Origin: Cyanobium sp. ATX 6A2
Lineage (GTDB): Bacteria > Cyanobacteriota > Cyanobacteriia > PCC-6307 > Cyanobiaceae
Length of the DNA: 64,000 nucleotides
Direction: 5' to 3'
NCBI RefSeq assembly: GCF_024346355.1
Contig: NZ_JAGQCU010000001.1
Span: forward strand, 372,001-436,000
Shown: positions 1-7,215 of the stretch, one piece after another
How the letters are laid out: each line of letters starts with the position of its first letter
Position numbering within the stretch: position 1 is the stretch's first letter
Notes under the pieces: generated by a model
What the model was told of the DNA's origin: nothing
Databases searched by the model: none
Seen by the model: the letters and a program-made list of their open reading frames with translations, nothing else
Translations under genes and position numbers: made by a program

Positions 1-2
1 TG

Positions 3-653
3 GCTGCCATCGCGCCCCTCGGCAGGTGCACCTACCGCGTTGTTGCCGATCACCGCGGCCGGGCCTGGGCCACCCTGGTGTGGCTGCGGGGCTCCCGGCC
101 GCCAGCCAGCGAATCCCCATCACCGTGGCCGACCATTGCGTTGCTGCTGCTGATGGTGGCCTCCACCCTCCAGGTGCTCTGGGCCGGAACGGGCTCAGCG
201 CTGACTCGCATCAGCGAGCCCGCTGGCGATCTGTTTCGGGCGGCGGGCTTCCGGCAGCGCTGGCAGGTGTTCGCCCCCATGCCCCTCCGCCAGGACGGCT
301 GGTTTGAAGTGCGCATCACGCCCTCCGATGCTCCCCAGCAACGGCGGCTGGCGCCAACCCTTGCGCCCTGGACGCGCCAAGACAACCCCTTCCAGCAGCA
401 GGAGGTGTACCGCAACCAGCGCCAACGCAAGTTCTTCAGCAACCTGTTCGATCCAGACAACCAGCGCGCCGCTGAGGCCTACCTGGCCTACCTTTGCCGC
501 CAGCACCGATCAGAGCTCGTCGGCAGCAGATCCGCCCCCGAGACACCGCTGGATCTGGAGCTGGTGTTCATGCAGGAAACCACCAACCCGCCACCCCAGC
601 CGCCCGCTGCTCCCATGCCCGTGGTGAAAGCTGCGTTCAGCTGTGATGGCTAG
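3..653 (+). CDS. 3' part of a membrane protein, HTTM / DCC-like (5' end outside window)
   Basis: The reading frame is open from the left edge to the stop at 651-653, so this is the C-terminal part of a longer gene. The first visible residues (PLGRCTYRVVADHRGR) resemble the tail of thiol-disulfide DCC (DUF393) or HTTM-type proteins. One hydrophobic segment follows (TIALLLLMVASTLQVLW), then an extramembrane region with the motif QRWQVFAPMP and a downstream DGWFEV, which recurs in HTTM (vitamin K-dependent carboxylase-like) membrane proteins. The stop overlaps the start of the methyltransferase gene, suggesting co-translation. Function unknown; the family call is tentative because the diagnostic N-terminus is missing. 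Confidence 0.6.
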   Translation, partial: AAIAPLGRCTYRVVADHRGRAWATLVWLRGSRPPASESPSPWPTIALLLLMVASTLQVLWAGTGSALTRISEPAGDLFRAAGFRQRWQVFAPMPLRQDGWFEVRITPSDAPQQRRLAPTLAPWTRQDNPFQQQEVYRNQRQRKFFSNLFDPDNQRAAEAYLAYLCRQHRSELVGSRSAPETPLDLELVFMQETTNPPPQPPAAPMPVVKAAFSCDG

Positions 654-2229
654 CCCCACCTGGAACCACGGCTACTTCACGCAGGACGTGTACACCGCCG
701 GGTTCTTCCGCGAAACGGCGCCCAGCTGGCTGGATTTCGCGGCCCTGCTGCAGGGGGCGGCGCCGCCCCGGGCCGGCGAGGGGGCGCCGTTCCGCTATCT
801 GGATCTGGGCTGCGGCATGGGCTTTCACATCGCCCTGCTGGCGGCGCTCTATCCGGAAGGGCAGTTCGTGGGGATCGATTTCCATCCCCAGCACATCGCC
901 CACGGCCGCGGCCTCGCCCAGCGGCTCGGCCTCAGCAATCTCCAGCTCCATGAGGCCGACCTGCTCACCCTGCAGGCCGATCCCGCCGCCCGCCGCACAC
1001 TCCTGGGCCCAAACCCCTTCGCCTATGTGGTGAGCCACGGCGTGGCCACCTGGGTGGTGGAGCCGGTGCAGCAGGCGCTGCTGGCGGTGGCGTCGGCGTC
1101 GCTGGGGCCCGATGGGCTCTTCTACTGCTCCTACAACACCCATCCCGGCTGGCTCAGCCGCAGCGCCCTGCATCAGCTGATCCACCTGCAGCGCCAGCGC
1201 TCCGATCCGGCCGATCCCCAGGCGCCGATCCGCTGGGCGATCGCCACCCAGCGCGCCCTGCTCGGTGACGCCAAGGCGCCGAACACGCCCTTCGGGCGCT
1301 CGTTCCCCGGCATGGCCGGCCTGCTGGCCCAGCACGAGCGGGAAGACCCGCGCTACGTGAGCCAGGAATACGCCAACGACGGCTGGCAGCCGCTCTACGT
1401 GGCCGAGATGCACGAGCGCTGCGCCGCCCACAAGCTCAGCCCGCTCACCAGCGCCACCCTCACCGAGCTGTTCCCCGGCCTGCTGCCGGTCGAGCTGCGC
1501 CAGCTGCTGGAGCGCGAACCCAACCCCACCGTGCGCGCCACCCTGATCGACATCGCCGTGAACCAGTCGTTCCGGCGCGATGTGTTCTGCCGTGGCGTCC
1601 AGCGGCTCACGCCCGCCGAACAGCTGGAGCGGCTCAGCGCCCTGCGCTTCCGTCTGCAGTTGCCGCAACCCCTGAAGAGCTACGAATTCAGCACCAGCTA
1701 CGGCACCGTGCGCGGCGACACCGCCGTGTACCGCCGCGCCGACCAGGCCCTCGCCGATGCCGATGGGCCCCTGGAGCTGGCCGCCTGGGCGGAGGCCGCC
1801 GCCATCGAGCCCCAGGAACTGGCCCAGCTGGCGGCGTTCCTGCTCACCTGGAACCGCGTGGGCCTCGACCGCGGCGAGGCCGGCGAGGCGGCAGTGGCCG
1901 GCGTGCAGGCCGCCAACCAGCGCATCGGCGAGCTGCGCGAAGCCCGCGCCCCTTACACCTGGCTGGGCGCGCCGCGCATCGGCAACGGCGTGTGGATCAG
2001 CCTCAGCGAACAGCTGCTCGCCCAGGGCCTGGCCGCCGGCCTCTCCGGCGAGCTGCTCACCACCCTGGTGCGCGGCAGCCTCCTCGGCGCCGGCGCCGTG
2101 ATCCCCGGCAAGAAGGGCGAACCCCTCACCCAGGAGTCGGCCCAGCTCAAGGCCCTCCAGCAGCAGGCCACCCAGCTCGAGCAGCAGGGCCTGGGCTGGC
2201 TGCAGAGCCTGGGGGTGATGGGGGGTTGA
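646..2229 (+). CDS. class I SAM-dependent methyltransferase with methyltransferase-regulatory domain
   Basis: A protein of 527 residues. Near residues 45-60 it has a clear Rossmann motif I (YLDLGCGMGFH) and about 25 residues on an acidic motif II (FVGIDFHP), both hallmarks of class I SAM methyltransferases. The long C-terminal half (from about residue 215, LTELFPGLLPVEL onward) resembles the methyltransferase-regulatory domain found in this architecture. The ATG at 646 is used in preference to the GTG three bases upstream; either overlaps the stop of the preceding gene by a few bases. Substrate unknown; such proteins often sit in surface-polysaccharide or peptide modification loci, but nothing here points to one. 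Confidence 0.8.
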   Translation: MASPTWNHGYFTQDVYTAGFFRETAPSWLDFAALLQGAAPPRAGEGAPFRYLDLGCGMGFHIALLAALYPEGQFVGIDFHPQHIAHGRGLAQRLGLSNLQLHEADLLTLQADPAARRTLLGPNPFAYVVSHGVATWVVEPVQQALLAVASASLGPDGLFYCSYNTHPGWLSRSALHQLIHLQRQRSDPADPQAPIRWAIATQRALLGDAKAPNTPFGRSFPGMAGLLAQHEREDPRYVSQEYANDGWQPLYVAEMHERCAAHKLSPLTSATLTELFPGLLPVELRQLLEREPNPTVRATLIDIAVNQSFRRDVFCRGVQRLTPAEQLERLSALRFRLQLPQPLKSYEFSTSYGTVRGDTAVYRRADQALADADGPLELAAWAEAAAIEPQELAQLAAFLLTWNRVGLDRGEAGEAAVAGVQAANQRIGELREARAPYTWLGAPRIGNGVWISLSEQLLAQGLAAGLSGELLTTLVRGSLLGAGAVIPGKKGEPLTQESAQLKALQQQATQLEQQGLGWLQSLGVMGG

Positions 2230-2255
2230 GGCGCCAGGCGCAACCAGAATGGATC

Positions 2256-2273
2256 CATACTGGTGGCGCCAGT
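2256..2273 (+). promoter_or_regulatory. candidate promoter/operator of the first vapBC pair
   Basis: Twenty bases upstream of the antitoxin ATG, a -10-like CATACT overlaps an inverted repeat ACTGG-N5-CCAGT (2259-2273). VapB-type antitoxins usually bind such a repeat to repress their own operon. Role inferred from position only. Confidence 0.35.
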
Positions 2274-2291
2274 GCTGGAGCGCAGGCTGTC

Positions 2292-2537
2292 ATGGCCAGA
2301 ACCCTCACCCTCAAAAACCTGCCCGATGCCCTCCATGCCCGGCTGGCCGCTGCTGCCAGGCGACACCGGCGCAGCCTCAACAACGAGGCCATCGTGTGCC
2401 TTGAGGCAGGCCTCGGCGCTGCCCCCCTGCCCGTCGAACAGCAACTCACGGAGATCAGGGCCCTCCGCGAGAGCCTCGGCACCCACAGCTTTGATCCGGC
2501 GGAGATCGATGCCCTCAAGCGCGAGGGCCGGCCTTGA
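2292..2537 (+). CDS. VapB/FitA-type ribbon-helix-helix antitoxin
   Basis: An 81-residue protein beginning MARTLTLKNLPDALHARL, the standard N-terminal strand-helix of Arc/FitA-like ribbon-helix-helix antitoxins (the N-terminal half binds operator DNA, the acidic C-terminal tail wraps the toxin). The start is set at this ATG; a longer in-frame extension overlaps the methyltransferase gene and is not conserved-looking. Its TGA overlaps the TTG start of the downstream PIN toxin (TTGA), the usual translational coupling of a TA pair. High confidence in type, target of repression unknown beyond self. Confidence 0.85.
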   Translation: MARTLTLKNLPDALHARLAAAARRHRRSLNNEAIVCLEAGLGAAPLPVEQQLTEIRALRESLGTHSFDPAEIDALKREGRP

Positions 2538-2935
2538 TCGTGGTGGACACCAACGTGGTGGCCTATCTGCTGCTGCCCGGCCCCAGGACGCCACAGGCAG
2601 AGGCGCTCTTGCTGCACCACCCCCAGTGGGCGGCACCGCCGCTCTGGCGCAGCGAGTGGCGCAACGTGCTTGCCGCTTACCTCCGGCGCGACCATCTGCA
2701 GCTGCCTGAAGCTGTCGCGCTGATGCAACAGGCGGAGATGCTTCTCGCTGCCCATGACGCACCCGTCAACTCGGAGCATGTGCTGCAGCTGGTGAGCCAC
2801 AGCCCCTGCAGCGCTTACGACTGTGAGTTCGTGGCAGCCGCCCAGCAGTTGGGGGTGCACCTGGTCACCGAAGATCGCGCGATCCTTGCGGCCTTCCCTG
2901 ATCTGGCGCAGCCGTTGCCCCAGGTCGCAGCCTGA
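2534..2935 (+). CDS. vapC: VapC-family PIN-domain ribonuclease toxin
   Basis: 133 residues with PIN-domain features: N-terminal IVVDTNVVAYLLLPG carrying the first metal-binding Asp, a central WRSEWRNVL with a conserved Glu, and a late SAYDCEFVAAAQQLG ... LVTEDRAIL containing further acidic residues. PIN toxins are Mg-dependent endoribonucleases that cut tRNA or rRNA when freed from the antitoxin. The TTG start overlaps the antitoxin stop. The last 45 nt are duplicated about 430 bp downstream (see the repeat at 3320-3364). Confidence 0.88.
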   Translation: MIVVDTNVVAYLLLPGPRTPQAEALLLHHPQWAAPPLWRSEWRNVLAAYLRRDHLQLPEAVALMQQAEMLLAAHDAPVNSEHVLQLVSHSPCSAYDCEFVAAAQQLGVHLVTEDRAILAAFPDLAQPLPQVAA

Positions 2936-3044
2936 TGGCAGACCTTGCATTCATTGGGATCCTCATGGCGTGAGCTGGCATGCAACCTGCCGATGCAACC
3001 CCCTCGCCGTGGCGGCTCAGGCGGACAGTTCTCCGTACCACGGA

Positions 3045-3161
3045 ATGGATGAACTGGAAGACAGGTACTTCGGTGCCATCGAGGCCGAGCGCGTGCGCCG
3101 CGGCGAATCGAGCACCCGCAGCCTTGACGCCGTGATCGCGGACCTTGGCCTGGACGATTGA
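3045..3161 (+). pseudogene. relB-like antitoxin remnant
   Basis: A 38-codon stretch (MDELEDRYFGAIEAERVRRG ... ADLGLDD) that matches the C-terminal, toxin-wrapping half of RelB/DinJ-like antitoxins, which are normally about 80 residues. The DNA-binding N-terminal half is absent and upstream sequence in the same frame does not look like it. Its stop overlaps the start of the relE fragment, so the original operon junction is preserved. Judged non-functional as an autorepressor; whether a short peptide is made is unknown. Confidence 0.5.
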
Positions 3162-3330
3162 GATCTCCAGCGCAGCCGAACGGCAGCTGCACAAGCTGGA
3201 CAAGACCACCGCGAAGCGACTGGCCGCATACCTGCAGCAAGTGGTGGCTGACTCGGCCGATCCACGCACGCGGGGGAAGTCACTGTCAGGGCCACTGGGA
3301 GGTCTGTGGCGTTTGAGTTGCCTTCCCTGA
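3145..3330 (+). pseudogene. 3'-truncated RelE/ParE-type toxin
   Basis: Starts at TTG 3145 with WTIEISSAAERQLHKLDK, the classic first strand and helix of RelE-family toxins, and continues to GPLGGLWRL, where the core YRVGDYRLI strand pair should follow. Instead the frame ends after SCLP. The remaining sequence is a copy of the tail of the upstream vapC gene, so the toxin lost its catalytic C-terminal half by recombination. Intact members are about 85-95 residues; this has 61. Confidence 0.75.
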
Positions 3331-3364
3331 TCTGACGCTGCCGTTGCCCCAGCCCGCACCCTGA
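3320..3364 (+). repeat. duplicated 3' tail of vapC
   Basis: These 45 nt match the last 45 nt of vapC (2891-2935) with five mismatches by eye and no gaps, ending with the same TGA position. The copy abuts the broken relE gene, marking the recombination junction. Confidence 0.8.
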
Positions 3365-3370
3365 GCCCGA

Positions 3371-3763
3371 TCAGCCTGCCTGCAACAGCGCCACGCCCTT
3401 GGCCCCGGAGAACCGCCGGTCAAACGTGAGCACCGGCAAGGCAGCGGCGCTGGTGGCGCGGGCCAGGATCAGCTGGTCGGCCAGGTCGCCACCCTGACGG
3501 AACTGATCCAGGGAATCGATCACCGCGTCGATGTCATCGACCACCACACCACGGGTGCGCACCAGACGCTCCAGCAGCCCATGGCGGGTGGCGCGATCCA
3601 GGTCGTAGCCCCGCAGCACCCAGGCCACCTCGGCAAGCACCACATCGGGGAGGTAGACGCCGCTGGCGATCGCATCGAGGAAGGCCTTCTCTGCGACTGG
3701 TGTCTGCAGCGGATCGTCGCCGATCAGCAGCCGCACCACCACGTTGGTGTCAAGGGTCGTCAC
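3371..3763 (-). CDS. vapC: PIN-domain toxin paired with an AbrB-type antitoxin
   Basis: 130 residues with the PIN pattern: TTLDTNVVVRLL near the N-terminus (first Asp), VLAEVAWVLRGY (Glu), and GGDLADQLILARA followed by VLTFDRRFSGA (two late Asp positions). The start is taken as GTG 3763 just inside the end of the antitoxin gene; the frame is open further upstream, but the DTN motif then lies too far in. Probably an Mg-dependent RNase restrained by the AbrB-fold partner encoded immediately upstream and overlapping it by 14 nt. Confidence 0.85.
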   Translation of the reverse strand: MTTLDTNVVVRLLIGDDPLQTPVAEKAFLDAIASGVYLPDVVLAEVAWVLRGYDLDRATRHGLLERLVRTRGVVVDDIDAVIDSLDQFRQGGDLADQLILARATSAAALPVLTFDRRFSGAKGVALLQAG

Positions 3764-3995
3764 GACCGGCGGCAGCGGCGATTGCACGGTCCATGTCTTC
3801 AACGCTCATCACCCGCTCCACCCGAGGCCGGTGGCGGAAGAGGTCCTCCGGTTCGTACTTCGAGGGCACCAGCACCAGGCGGCCATGGCGATCGATCGAG
3901 GCCTGCAACCTGGCCCCGGGGGCCAGGCCGAGGGCGTCGCGCAGCTGCCGAGGGATCGTCAGCTGGCCTTTGGAGGTGAGCGTCACGGTGGCCAT
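3750..3995 (-). CDS. AbrB/MazE-like antitoxin
   Basis: 81 residues. TLTSKGQLTIPRQLRDALGL is the canonical swapped-hairpin AbrB/SpoVT DNA-binding signature, followed by GARLQASIDRHGRLVLVP and an acidic tail rich in Glu and Arg that would contact the toxin. First gene of a minus-strand TA operon, overlapping the PIN toxin. Expected to autorepress its promoter near 4000-4020. The toxin-antitoxin role rests on the pairing. Confidence 0.85.
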   Translation of the reverse strand: MATVTLTSKGQLTIPRQLRDALGLAPGARLQASIDRHGRLVLVPSKYEPEDLFRHRPRVERVMSVEDMDRAIAAAAGRDDP

Positions 3996-4040
3996 CTGTG
4001 CAGTGTAAGGCGGCTTGCCTTACCTGGACGATTGAGATCT

Positions 4041-4169
4041 CCAGCCCAGCCGAACGGCAGCTGCGCAAGCTGGATAGGCGCGGGCCAGGTGATTGCGGAT
4101 CAGCACGCACGATGCCCGCATCAGACCCTTGATAGCGTGATAGCAGGCCTTGATCAGGGTGAACACAAG
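4041..4169 (+). repeat. mosaic repeat copy 1 (relE start + spacer + vapC start)
   Basis: About 130 nt, roughly 90% identical by eye to 4752-4880. Read on the plus strand it contains the first codons of a RelE-type toxin (TIEISSPAERQLRKLD; bases from 4024 also match 3150-3200), a spacer with tandem TGATAGCG/TGATAGCA, then TTGATC...AACAC, a decayed vapC-like start. It is not coding as a whole. Confidence 0.75.
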
Positions 4170-4227
4170 CGCTCAGTTCAGCCCCCACGCCTCCGCCACC
4201 TCCCGCAGGCGGCGGGCCTCCGCCGGA

Positions 4228-4533
4228 TCAGGCCCATTGCCCATCTTTGAGCTCGCCGATGGCATAGCGGTGCAACACGCTGCTGATCAGGGTCTGATAC
4301 GGCATGCCCAGCTGGAGCGCTCTGACGCGCAGAGATGCCAGATCAGCGCCGGAGAGCCGAATGTTGATCCGTTGGTCCTTCTGGCCCGTGGCATGGGCCG
4401 CCTGCCTGATCTGATCCAGCAGCTCTGGAGTGGCCACTGAACGCAGCTCGCCAAACTCCATGGCATCGAGGAGCTCACGCTCCTCAGCGTCGAGGGGATG
4501 GTTGCTTCGAGGAAGGTCGTTGGGGAGCGTCAT
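4228..4533 (-). CDS. BrnA/CopG-type ribbon-helix-helix antitoxin
   Basis: 101 residues. The C-terminal half reads INIRLSGADLASLRVRALQL then PYQTLISSVLHRYAIGEL, the pattern of CopG-type DNA-binding antitoxins that follow a BrnT-like toxin. The gene order here (toxin first, antitoxin second, ATGA overlap at 4530-4533) is the brnTA order. Because its toxin partner lacks an N-terminus (next entry), this antitoxin may be an orphan, still able to bind its operator or a homologous toxin elsewhere. Confidence 0.75.
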   Translation of the reverse strand: MTLPNDLPRSNHPLDAEERELLDAMEFGELRSVATPELLDQIRQAAHATGQKDQRINIRLSGADLASLRVRALQLGMPYQTLISSVLHRYAIGELKDGQWA

Positions 4534-4751
4534 GGCGTGTCCCGGTGGAGGTAAGCGCGGGTGGCTTTTCGGCTGGGAATGATCGTCTTGAGAAACAGAT
4601 GGTCGTCGGCTTCGACGTAGGGAATCAGATAGACAGAGCCATTCACCTCGACGACGAGGATGCGCTGGTCGGGGTAGCGACCTGGATTGGGGTGTGCCAG
4701 CACATCGAGCAAGCCCCCGGTTTCGATGGCCACCACAACGGCTTCGAAACA
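4530..4751 (-). pseudogene. 5'-truncated BrnT-like toxin
   Basis: The 3' part reads FEAVVVAIETGGLLDVLAH ... YPDQRILVVEVNGSVYLIPY ... FLKTIIPSRKATRAYL, a good match to the body of small BrnT-like toxins paired with CopG antitoxins. Such proteins should begin some 20-25 residues earlier (a YEFDPAKN-like start). Instead repeat copy 2 begins at 4752. The frame remains open to an ATG at 4880 inside the repeat, so a chimeric 116-residue protein could be made, but its first ~40 residues are repeat-derived. Confidence 0.7.
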
Positions 4752-4880
4752 CCAGCGCGGCTGACCGGCAGCTGCGCAAGCTGGACAGGCGCGGCCCAGG
4801 TGACTGCGGATCCGCACGCACGATGCGCGGATCAGACCCTTGATAGCGTGATAGCAGGCCTTGATCGTGGCGAACACCAA
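4752..4880 (+). repeat. mosaic repeat copy 2 (relE start + spacer + vapC start)
   Basis: Partner of 4041-4169. The vapC-like start is better preserved here: from TTG 4861 it reads LIVANTKVVLERT, against LIVVDTNVVAY in the intact gene at 2534. The insertion point cuts the 5' end of the BrnT-like toxin gene. Confidence 0.75.
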
Positions 4881-4911
4881 GGTGGTGCTCGAGAGAACCG
4901 CCGGTCAACGC

Positions 4912-5322
4912 TCAGCGCCGGTCGAGCTCAGCCTGCAGGCTCTGCCAGGTGTCGGGGAAGTCGCCGCGACTCACCATGCGCGAGAAGGCGGCATAGCAGT
5001 CGCTGCGGTCACCCTCCTTGCGGGGGAAGCCGAGCCAGAGAATGAGCAGCACACGCCGGCCCTCGGCCTCGAACGGCCGGAAAAACAGGCGGTAGCGCTC
5101 GGGGAGGCCAAGACCCTTCAGGCGTCCGTAACGCCGCAGCGGGCCACGCAGGGCAAAGCGGCTGGCGTAAGGACCGGCGGCGATGTGCTCCTTGATCCCC
5201 TCCATCACCGCTGCCAGATACTTGAGACGCGTCACCTCAGCCTTCAGCTCGGCGTACTGGCGCGCGAACAGCTGGGGCTGGAAGGCGATCTCCCAGCCGT
5301 GGCGCACCAAGTGCGGGCTCAT
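4912..5322 (-). CDS. yhaV: YhaV-family toxin
   Basis: 136 residues. The N-terminus LVRHGWEIAFQPQLFARQYAEL and the core ERYRLFFRPFEAEGRRVLLILWLGF match the YhaV ribonuclease toxin (RelE-like superfamily, ribosome-dependent mRNA cleavage), including the RYRLFFR strand. It is the second gene of an operon whose first gene encodes a PrlF-like protein; its ATG overlaps the antitoxin stop (ATGA), as in the E. coli prlF-yhaV pair. Appears full length. Confidence 0.85.
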   Translation of the reverse strand: MSPHLVRHGWEIAFQPQLFARQYAELKAEVTRLKYLAAVMEGIKEHIAAGPYASRFALRGPLRRYGRLKGLGLPERYRLFFRPFEAEGRRVLLILWLGFPRKEGDRSDCYAAFSRMVSRGDFPDTWQSLQAELDRR

Positions 5323-5645
5323 TCAGCCTCAACGTTCACGCTGGCGAGCAGTTGCTCGTCTTCGGCTGCCATGGCTTCGCTGTAGAACACCGGGCCAGAT
5401 TCGGCGGCGAGCGCTTCACGGCTGAGAAAGTCGAGAAACAGCCCCAGCATCAGGCTCTCCTCCTCCCCACCCTGCTGCTCCTGGGCGGGTTCCAGCCGCA
5501 GCAGCAGGGTTGTGTCGCTGAGCACTTCCACCTGGCCTGAGGCCCCGGCGAACTGGGGGTGATCGCGATAGAAGGCGGCCGCCAGTCGCAGCCCGGAGGA
5601 GTTGCCGATCCGAGCCGGCGTGGCGCGGTAGGGGGAAGCGGGCAT
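5319..5645 (-). CDS. prlF: PrlF-like (AbrB-fold) antitoxin
   Basis: 108 residues. The C-terminal half (MLGLFLDFLSREALAAES ... LLASVNVEAE) aligns with the end of PrlF (single-layer FLRFLD segment then a VAGMDVN-like acidic tail). The N-terminal AbrB hairpin is more divergent (TPARIGNSSGLRLAAAFYRD). It overlaps yhaV by 4 nt and should neutralise it and repress the operon. A short AT-rich direct repeat TTACGTAACGTAAG at 5670-5683 upstream is a plausible operator or promoter element. Confidence 0.8.
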   Translation of the reverse strand: MPASPYRATPARIGNSSGLRLAAAFYRDHPQFAGASGQVEVLSDTTLLLRLEPAQEQQGGEEESLMLGLFLDFLSREALAAESGPVFYSEAMAAEDEQLLASVNVEAE

Positions 5646-5690
5646 GGCAGCAGGCCACGAGGGCCGGACTTACGTAACGTAAGTCCAACT

Positions 5691-6305
5691 CTACGGCGGC
5701 TCGCTGGGCGGCGGCTCCAGCGGCGCCAGCGCCACCTGCTCCTGGCGGGTGGTCTGGCCGTCGGCCAGCTGGCGCGTGAGCTCCAGGCTGAGCAGCCCCG
5801 AAGGGCTGGGCGTCACCGTGAAGCCGGCCTCTCCCGGCAGCGCGTCGATCAGCACCCGCGACGCCGCGGTGCCGTCGCTCCATTCGCCGTCGAGCCCGTA
5901 GGCCGGGCCGCAGCGCATCAGCACGTCCCCGCGCCAGATCGAGGATGGCGCCGCGCCGCGGCTGAACAGCACCGCCACGCTCTGGCCGCTGCGGTTGCGG
6001 CCCTGGAGCTGCAGCACAAACGCCCGTCCCGCCAGGCTGCAGCCGCCCGGCAAGGGCGCCTCGCCCGACTGAAACGTCACCGCCTCGGCCCGCTGCAGCT
6101 CGCCGCGCACCAGCTCCAGGGCCCGCTCGCCCGCCTGCCGCTCCCGCAGCCAGCGGCCCAGGCGGCCCACCTGGCGCAGGTCGCCCACCAGCAACTGCAG
6201 CACCATGGCGCTCACCAGGCCCGAGAGCGCCAGCGTCACCAGCAGCTCCACCAGCGTGAAGCCGTTTTCCTGCCGGGCCCCACGGCAACACATCCGCGTC
6301 ATCAC
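5691..6305 (-). CDS. minor prepilin, PilW-like
   Basis: 204 residues with a type IV prepilin signal: a basic leader (MTRMCCRGARQEN), cleavage site G|FTLVELL with Glu at +5, then a 20-residue hydrophobic helix (VTLALSGLVSAMVLQLLVG) and a globular C-terminal domain. Last gene of a four-gene operon (PilX-, PilV-, GspH/FimT-, PilW-like) in which each start overlaps the previous stop. Minor pilins prime assembly or sit at the tip of type IV pili, which in cyanobacteria serve motility and DNA uptake. Confidence 0.8.
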   Translation of the reverse strand: MMTRMCCRGARQENGFTLVELLVTLALSGLVSAMVLQLLVGDLRQVGRLGRWLRERQAGERALELVRGELQRAEAVTFQSGEAPLPGGCSLAGRAFVLQLQGRNRSGQSVAVLFSRGAAPSSIWRGDVLMRCGPAYGLDGEWSDGTAASRVLIDALPGEAGFTVTPSPSGLLSLELTRQLADGQTTRQEQVALAPLEPPPSEPP

Positions 6306-6805
6306 GCCCTCTCGTCGCGCACGCAGTTGGCGGCGCTCACGCCACCACTGCCCTCATCGCGGCCCAGCCGCAGCACCCCCAGCGGCAGCGCCATCACCAG
6401 GCAGCGACGCAGCTCGGTGCCGGCACTGGACACCACCACGGTGCCGCCGTCGATCAGCAGCCCGTTGGCCGTGAAGCGCAGCTCCAGCGGCAGGTTGTGG
6501 CTGATCTCCAACCGGCCGCCCGCCACCTCGGCCGCCTCCAGCAATCCGCCGGAGCCGTCCACCGAGAGGCTGCGGCTGCGGCCGTGGCGGAGGGCCAGAT
6601 CGCGCTCGCGCTCGATCACCATGGCCAGCTCCCGGGCCGCCACCTCCACCCGCTGGGTGGCCAACAGGCCCCAGCCCATCCAGCCGCCGATCGCCAGCAG
6701 CAGCCCCAGCACCACCACGGCCACCAGCAGCTCTTGCAGGGTGAACCCCTCAGCGGCGCGGTGGGCAGTTCGGGCGCCCGCGCGTTCACCCCGGCGCCAG
6801 CTCAC
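6302..6805 (-). CDS. minor prepilin, GspH/FimT-like
   Basis: 167 residues. Prepilin motif G|FTLQELLVAVVVLGLLLAI after a 20-residue basic leader, then a GspH-like domain with ATQRVEVAARELAMVIERERDLALRHGR, typical of FimT/GspH pseudopilins (the region after the helix aligns with the FimT family). Third gene of the operon; its ATG overlaps the preceding stop by 4 nt. Confidence 0.8.
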   Translation of the reverse strand: MSWRRGERAGARTAHRAAEGFTLQELLVAVVVLGLLLAIGGWMGWGLLATQRVEVAARELAMVIERERDLALRHGRSRSLSVDGSGGLLEAAEVAGGRLEISHNLPLELRFTANGLLIDGGTVVVSSAGTELRRCLVMALPLGVLRLGRDEGSGGVSAANCVRDERA

Positions 6806-7215
6806 GAGTCACCTCCCGCCGGAGCGCAGAGGCCATACACCGCCAGATCGAACACCCGCGTGCGGCTGTGGTCGTCGCCGATCCGCGCCGTGGCGGTGAG
6901 GGTCTGGGCGGCGGTGTCGCCCGTGAGGGTGAGGGCAACCTCCGGATCGCCCTCGGCATCGCTTTGGGCGCCGCTTTGAACGCCGTGCTCAACACACCCG
7001 TCATCGGGCACCGCAACGGAGCCATCGCGCCGCCCGGCCGCCAGGGCCTGCAGCCGCGCCTGCACCGCCAGCAGCTGTTCGTCGGCCTGGCGCTGCTGGC
7101 TCAGCAGCTGGCCGGCGTCGTGACTGGAGTGGGCGGTGCGGGCCCAGATCCCCAGCGAGCCGGTGAGCGAGCCCAGCACGATGCTGCCGGCCACCAGCAC
7201 TTCCACCAGGTTCAT
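6802..7215 (-). CDS. minor pilin, PilV-like, lacking a leader peptide
   Basis: 137 residues starting MNLVEVLVAGSIVLGSL. This looks like the mature N-terminus of a PilV-type pilin with Glu at position 5, but there is no leader or G|F cleavage site before it: the ATG overlaps the stop of the upstream gene, and the upstream in-frame codons read SAGGGL. Either a noncanonical upstream start adds a short leader or the protein is inserted unprocessed. The rest has a central helix rich in Gln and Ala, then a small beta domain ending with a Cys. Confidence 0.65.
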   Translation of the reverse strand: MNLVEVLVAGSIVLGSLTGSLGIWARTAHSSHDAGQLLSQQRQADEQLLAVQARLQALAAGRRDGSVAVPDDGCVEHGVQSGAQSDAEGDPEVALTLTGDTAAQTLTATARIGDDHSRTRVFDLAVYGLCAPAGGDS

